Shown here: positions 35,199-39,101 of the stretch, one piece after another | Layout of the letters: the number at the start of each line of letters is the position of its first letter | How positions within the stretch are numbered: position 1 is the first letter of the stretch | Assembly (NCBI GenBank): GCA_051453625.1 | Contig: JBOZIK010000001.1 | Location: 270,808,553 to 270,847,653, forward strand | Direction of reading: 5' to 3' | Origin: Welwitschia mirabilis | Taxonomy: Eukaryota; Gnetophyta; Gnetopsida; Welwitschiales | Length of the DNA: 39,101 nt | Position numbers and translations under genes: made by a program | The notes under the pieces: model-generated | Told to the model about the DNA's origin: nothing | The model's input: only the letters and a program-made list of their open reading frames with translations | The model's database searches: none

Positions 35199-35441
35199 TG
35201 TTATATTTTTTATTTGTTTTCTATTATTTTTTGCTTATAGGAATTGTAGTGTAATCAGTCCAAAAAAAGGATTATCAGAGGAAAAAGCATTTCTTACAAA
35301 AGAAAGGTATCTAAGAAGGACAAAAACACAAACCCTAGGTGCATGCATTATTTTTCTAAATTCACTTTTTATCATCTTTAAATACCTACCTTCACCTTGA
35401 ACTAAATATTATATTCCTTCCATTCTTTTCAAAAATGAATA

Positions 35442-37455
35442 ATGATAGATGTAAGAATTACCTTGAGAAAAATAGTAAAAAAAAAAGTTGTGAAACTTAT
35501 TACTAAATTAAGAAGAAAAAAATGTGAAAATGAAAGTAAGAAAATAGTTGGGGAACTTATTATTGAGAAAAGGAGAAGAAAATCCAAGGAAAATGGGACA
35601 AAAACACTTAAAGACTCTTGTCAAAAAAAGGGAAACCAACATAAAGAAATGTTGAGATTAGGGATAGGGCTCATTCCTCTTTTTAACCACTATATTATTT
35701 CCCCTTTTCTTTTCAAAAGCCTTATGAAACTAATGAAGAAAATCTTAGGGATTTAACCTCATATAATCACTTTTACCTATCTCATCCATCCACCATGAAC
35801 TACTATGAAGTAGAAAATGCAATAGAAGAGTTAAAAGACACAATGAAAAAGCACCATGAAAAACTTGATAAACTCACAGAAACTTTAGTTTCTTTCATTC
35901 AAATGCAAAATTCTGAAAACTATCCTAATTCATCTTACCTTGAGAAAAATGAAAACATCTTAGGAATGAATGAATATGATTCTTGATTTCAAGTTAAAAA
36001 CAAAATTTTAGATAAAACTTTATCATTACACTCATTAGGAGACAAGTAAATTGGAGATAATGATAACTTGACTACATCTTTCAATAATGAAGATGAGTAT
36101 TACTATTTGGATGATGATGGTGAGGAGTATATTCAAGAGCAAAACTATGATGATCAAATTTCCCCTTCTAATAAAAATAAAAACATGCAATAAGATGACG
36201 AGAATATTAAATAATAAGAGGAAGAAGATGTTATTGAGATTTTAGATCATATTCCAAACTTCCACAAGTTTTTGTAAAGATGAAGGAGTTCCACCAATAT
36301 ATGCGATTCAACTTTTAAAATTAATAGATATAGGCATGGAGACAATGGAAGATGATCAACTCAACTTAGATGAAGATTAAATTTTTGAGATAATGAAGTT
36401 ATTTAAAGAGGAAGAAGAATCAAGAAAAGAAACATTAGAATATCTTTCATCAAATAATGAGAACTTCTATTTCTATAATCTTTCTAGTGATCTTACTATC
36501 TTAGAAAAGAACAATGAACCTCAACAAAATGAAAAAGAAGAAAAATGAAATAAATCATAAAGAAGAGGGAGATATAATCAAAGAAGAAAATATTTAAAAT
36601 CACATTCTTGTCCTTGAAAATAATGAACCACATCATCTTGAGGACTTAATTCAAAAATCTCCCAACCTCTTCATTTGATAACTTCATGTGCAAAAAGTAA
36701 TATCTTTTACTCATTTGCAAAGTTAACTTTACCATGTACTTCCATTGATCATTCTTTTTCAAAATAAGATTTGGGATGTCTTAGAATTATTAATTAGAGA
36801 AAACCTTATCTTCTTGATCCTAATACATGTTTTGAATTAAAAGTTAAAGAGCTTCTTAGGTATGTTAAACCCATTTTAGTCACTTACCCTAAGAAGTCTT
36901 TCATAAATATTTTTCACAACTCCCATGTTCAATATCAAGCTTTGAATGTAATTTAATGTTTTAAATCCTTCACATCATAAGTTTGATAAAAGATTATTTT
37001 TCCATAAGTTATATGAATTTTTTGTCTCTTACATTAATATTTGTGGAAACAAATTGTCATGTGCTCATTCGAAAAAGCCTTGTCTTTCTAAATATTCATG
37101 TTCTCAATCAAATAATAAGAGACATTTTAGAAATCCTTCAAAAGCATATTGGGAACTTTCTTTGAGTCCCTTTTCACATATCTTTCACAATGATACCCAT
37201 AATATTAAAATTTTTTAGAAGAGATCATTTTTTAGTGATACTTATCATTCTTTTGTCTCTTATTTAAATTCTAAAAATTGTGCTATCAAGGTATTATATT
37301 TTTATTCTCTTTCATCCCAATTTATTTTACTAAAAAATGATTACATACCCTTCATGTTTTATCAATTAGTGAATATTTGGTCTAGATCTCATTTTTCTGA
37401 AAATCTTGATACCATGTTTCTTTTGCTTTCTTTCTTTTATTTTCTTTTTCAATAA
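35442..37455 (+). pseudogene. Unrecognised ~2-kb decayed ORF, charged N-terminal half, in the gag position of element C
   Basis: This is a chain of coding-like stretches on one strand, about 650 bp after primer site C. First, a 104-codon basic piece (35442-35756; KKKVVKLITKLRRKKCE). Next, MNYYEVENAIEELKDTMKKH (35795), a short coiled coil. It continues past a stop at 35986 into an acidic stretch near 36100 (YYYLDDDGEEYIQEQNYDD) and IEILDHIPNFHKFL. After a frame change come PPIYAIQLLKLIDIGMETM and EPHHLEDLIQKSPNLFI. Finally, FELKVKELLRYVKPILVTYP and a ~165-codon frame with one stop (about 36952-37455), including FFHKLYEFFVSYINICGNK and YIPFMFYQLVNIWSRSHFSE. Nearly all stops can be TGG, CAA or CAG plus a transition. 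No gag, protease or polymerase motif was recognised. Function is unknown. Confidence 0.55.
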
Positions 37456-37587
37456 AAGTAAGATTTAGATTTAGGATTTGAATAAAATTTTCTTATCTTA
37501 CTTTTAGTTTTCTGTTTTAAGAATCTCTATTTTCATTTTCTATTTTTAGTTTTTTTCTATTTATTTTCTGTTTTTACAAAAATAATT

Positions 37588-37737
37588 GGTCATCTCCTCT
37601 GTCATCCCCACAACAAGGTGGATGACCATCGTTTTTAATAATTTTTTCTAGTTTTTTCTGTTAATTTTCTATGTTTTGTTTGTTTTCCTTATGTATGTTG
37701 TCCTCTCTATTGTCTAGACGATGAGCAAGATGACTGT
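37588..37737. repeat. Palindromic 42-bp motif, two copies after the element C ORF
   Basis: Copies lie at 37588-37630 and 37698-37737, 110 bp apart. The first is the best preserved in the window: GGTCATCTCCTCTGTCATCC, then CCACAACAAGG, then TGGATGACCATC. Its outer arms GGTCATC and GATGACC are exact inverse complements. The spacer shares the TTTTCTGTTTTT-type words of the 34.9-35.2 kb array. Confidence 0.75.
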
Positions 37738-39101
37738 TAGTAAAACATTAACTTTTTCTTTCTGTTATTTTAAGAAAATGCATTTTTTTTACTCTGTTGA
37801 TATTTCTAACTTAACTACTTGAGAATTGTAGGAAGTAATTGGGCAAAAATTAGAATTTCATGAGCAAATCTTCTAAATTTTCTCTTAGGCTTTTCCCTTA
37901 AAAGATTATTATGGAATTACTTAGTCATCTTTCAAACTTAACTTATGTATTTATTTCCGTAATTAGTCTTTTGACTTGAGAATTTCAATGATAAGATTGG
38001 ATTCACCCAATCTCAGGACATTTACACATCCATTAATTTCAATTGAAGAAGATGCTTTATTTTTTATGTTTTTCTCAAAGGTAAAAATGTCTTAGATTGT
38101 TTAAAAATGTTCTCTTTTGTCCTAATCTTTTAACTTTNNNNNNNNNNNNNNNNNNNNNNNNNNNNNNNNNNNNNNNNNNNNNNNNNNNNNNNNNNNNNNN
38201 NNNNNNNNNNNNNNNNNNNNNNNNNNNNNNNNNNNNNNNNNNNNNNNNNNNNNNNNNNNNNNNNNNNNNNNNNNNNNNNNNNNNNNNNNNNNNNNNNNNN
38301 NNNNNNNNNNNNNNNNNNNNNNNNNNNNNNNNNNNNNNNNNNNNNNNNNNNNNNNNNNNNNNNNNNNNNNNNNNNNNNNNNNNNNNNNNNNNNNNNNNNN
38401 NNNNNNNNNNNNNNNNNNNNNNNNNNNNNNNNNNNNNNNNNNNNNNNNNNNNNNNNGGCATTGCTTGTTTCCTAGACTCTTAGTCTTGTCACATGATCAT
38501 TTCATTTCTTGATATTTGGGTGTTTGTTTTAAGATGATAATAAGAAAGTTCACTTTTGAATAATTTCTTGATTTGATCATTCATTATTTAAAGCATTCTA
38601 CTCTAGCATCATCATAATCACTGCCTTATTGAATGGAATGTTTTGTACACTAAGTCATGCATTTTTCACATCAAGTGATGTTATGATTACTTTCATTGGA
38701 ATTTTCTAGGTGAAAATGTTAGATTGGTGGGCTAGCTTTTATTTATGTTATCTTATGCCCATCATTCTTGTTTTTCTTTTGTGGCTTTGTTAGTTAGTTC
38801 AAAGTCATTACTGTACTTTCTTATCATGTTTTCTTTGTTTAAAGTTTTCAATAAAATATGTTATAGTTTTTTCTCAATAAATTTTTATTATTTTTCAAAT
38901 TTTTGGTGTTATAAAGTACTATTCATTATCTTTTTATAACAAAACATTTTTTGTCCAATCTTCTTGTCAAAATATTTCATATCTCTATATTTTTCAAATC
39001 TAGCATTTCTCGGCTTTGTACTTTATTTTTTCAAGTTGTCCTCACTGTCTTCTACTTGCCTTCTCACTCTTGTTTACCTTCTTTGCTTTATTTTTAAATA
39101 T
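37738..39101. other. No gene recognised; 319-N gap at 38138-38456
   Basis: Before the gap, a frame near 37830-37950 reads EVIGQKLEFHEQIF and AFPLKDYYGIT, which may be a coding remnant of unknown type. After the gap the sequence is T-rich; the 64-codon ORF at 38745-38939 is Phe/Ser/Leu-rich, as any T-rich DNA gives, and is not taken as a gene. The long ORFs across the gap are artefacts of N. No fourth LTR or primer site was found up to the window end. Confidence 0.45.

Noticed and set aside
38075-38483. Two 128-codon ORFs on opposite strands
   Set aside because: More than 100 of the codons are N from the 319-base gap, so they are artefacts.
38745-38939. 64-codon + strand ORF with membrane-like composition
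   Set aside because: T-rich DNA yields Phe/Leu/Ser-rich frames by chance; no start context, domain or neighbour supports it.

Overview
This is AT-rich nuclear repeat DNA of a seed plant, made almost entirely of decayed transposable elements. No intact host gene, tRNA, rRNA, CRISPR array or bacterial-type signal was found. The plant call rests on Ty1/copia, Ty3/gypsy (Athila/Tat-like) and LINE fragments, on three decayed primer-binding sites matching the 3' end of plant tRNA-Asp, and on proteins resembling the plant-specific 'putative plant transposon protein' family. The species cannot be told. Nearly every ORF longer than 60 codons is either an open stretch of a much longer broken transposon frame or an antisense shadow.

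Layout. About 1.2-3.2 kb (+): 3' end of a copia element (reverse transcriptase, RNase H, polypurine tract, start of the 3' LTR), preceded by a 243-bp tandem duplication. About 3.2-8.4 kb: nothing recognised. 8.4-9.4 kb (-): 5'-truncated L1-type LINE reverse transcriptase. 10.4-12.9 kb (-): an ~830-codon decayed ORF with an N-terminal plant transposon-protein-like domain, a coiled-coil middle and a basic tail. 13-17.8 kb: non-coding with three local repeat features. 17.85-21.55 kb (-): gypsy protease, reverse transcriptase/RNase H and integrase in order, broken just upstream of protease by a ~2.6-kb LTR-like block (21.66-24.26 kb).

From 24.26 kb to the end lies the most structured part. Three related LTR 3' ends (A, B, C), all on the + strand, are each followed at once by a decayed tRNA-Asp primer-binding site. 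Each heads a different coding cargo: A a transposon-protein-like ORF, B a gypsy gag-protease-reverse transcriptase, C an unrecognised ~2-kb charged ORF. A palindromic ~42-bp motif recurs at least 13 times, spaced about 90-120 bp, before LTRs B and C, after both primer sites and after the C cargo. A minus-strand chromovirus-like 3' end (32.05-32.45 kb) sits inside element B.

Decay is largely of the kind expected from long cytosine methylation. Stops fall at expected Trp and Gln positions, catalytic Asp and Glu are often changed to Asn and Lys, and the primer sites differ from tRNA-Asp mainly by C>T and G>A. None of these proteins should be functional. Five runs of N (21952-21961, 31952-32051, 33784-33808, 34185-34194, 38138-38456) interrupt the sequence, mostly inside repeats.
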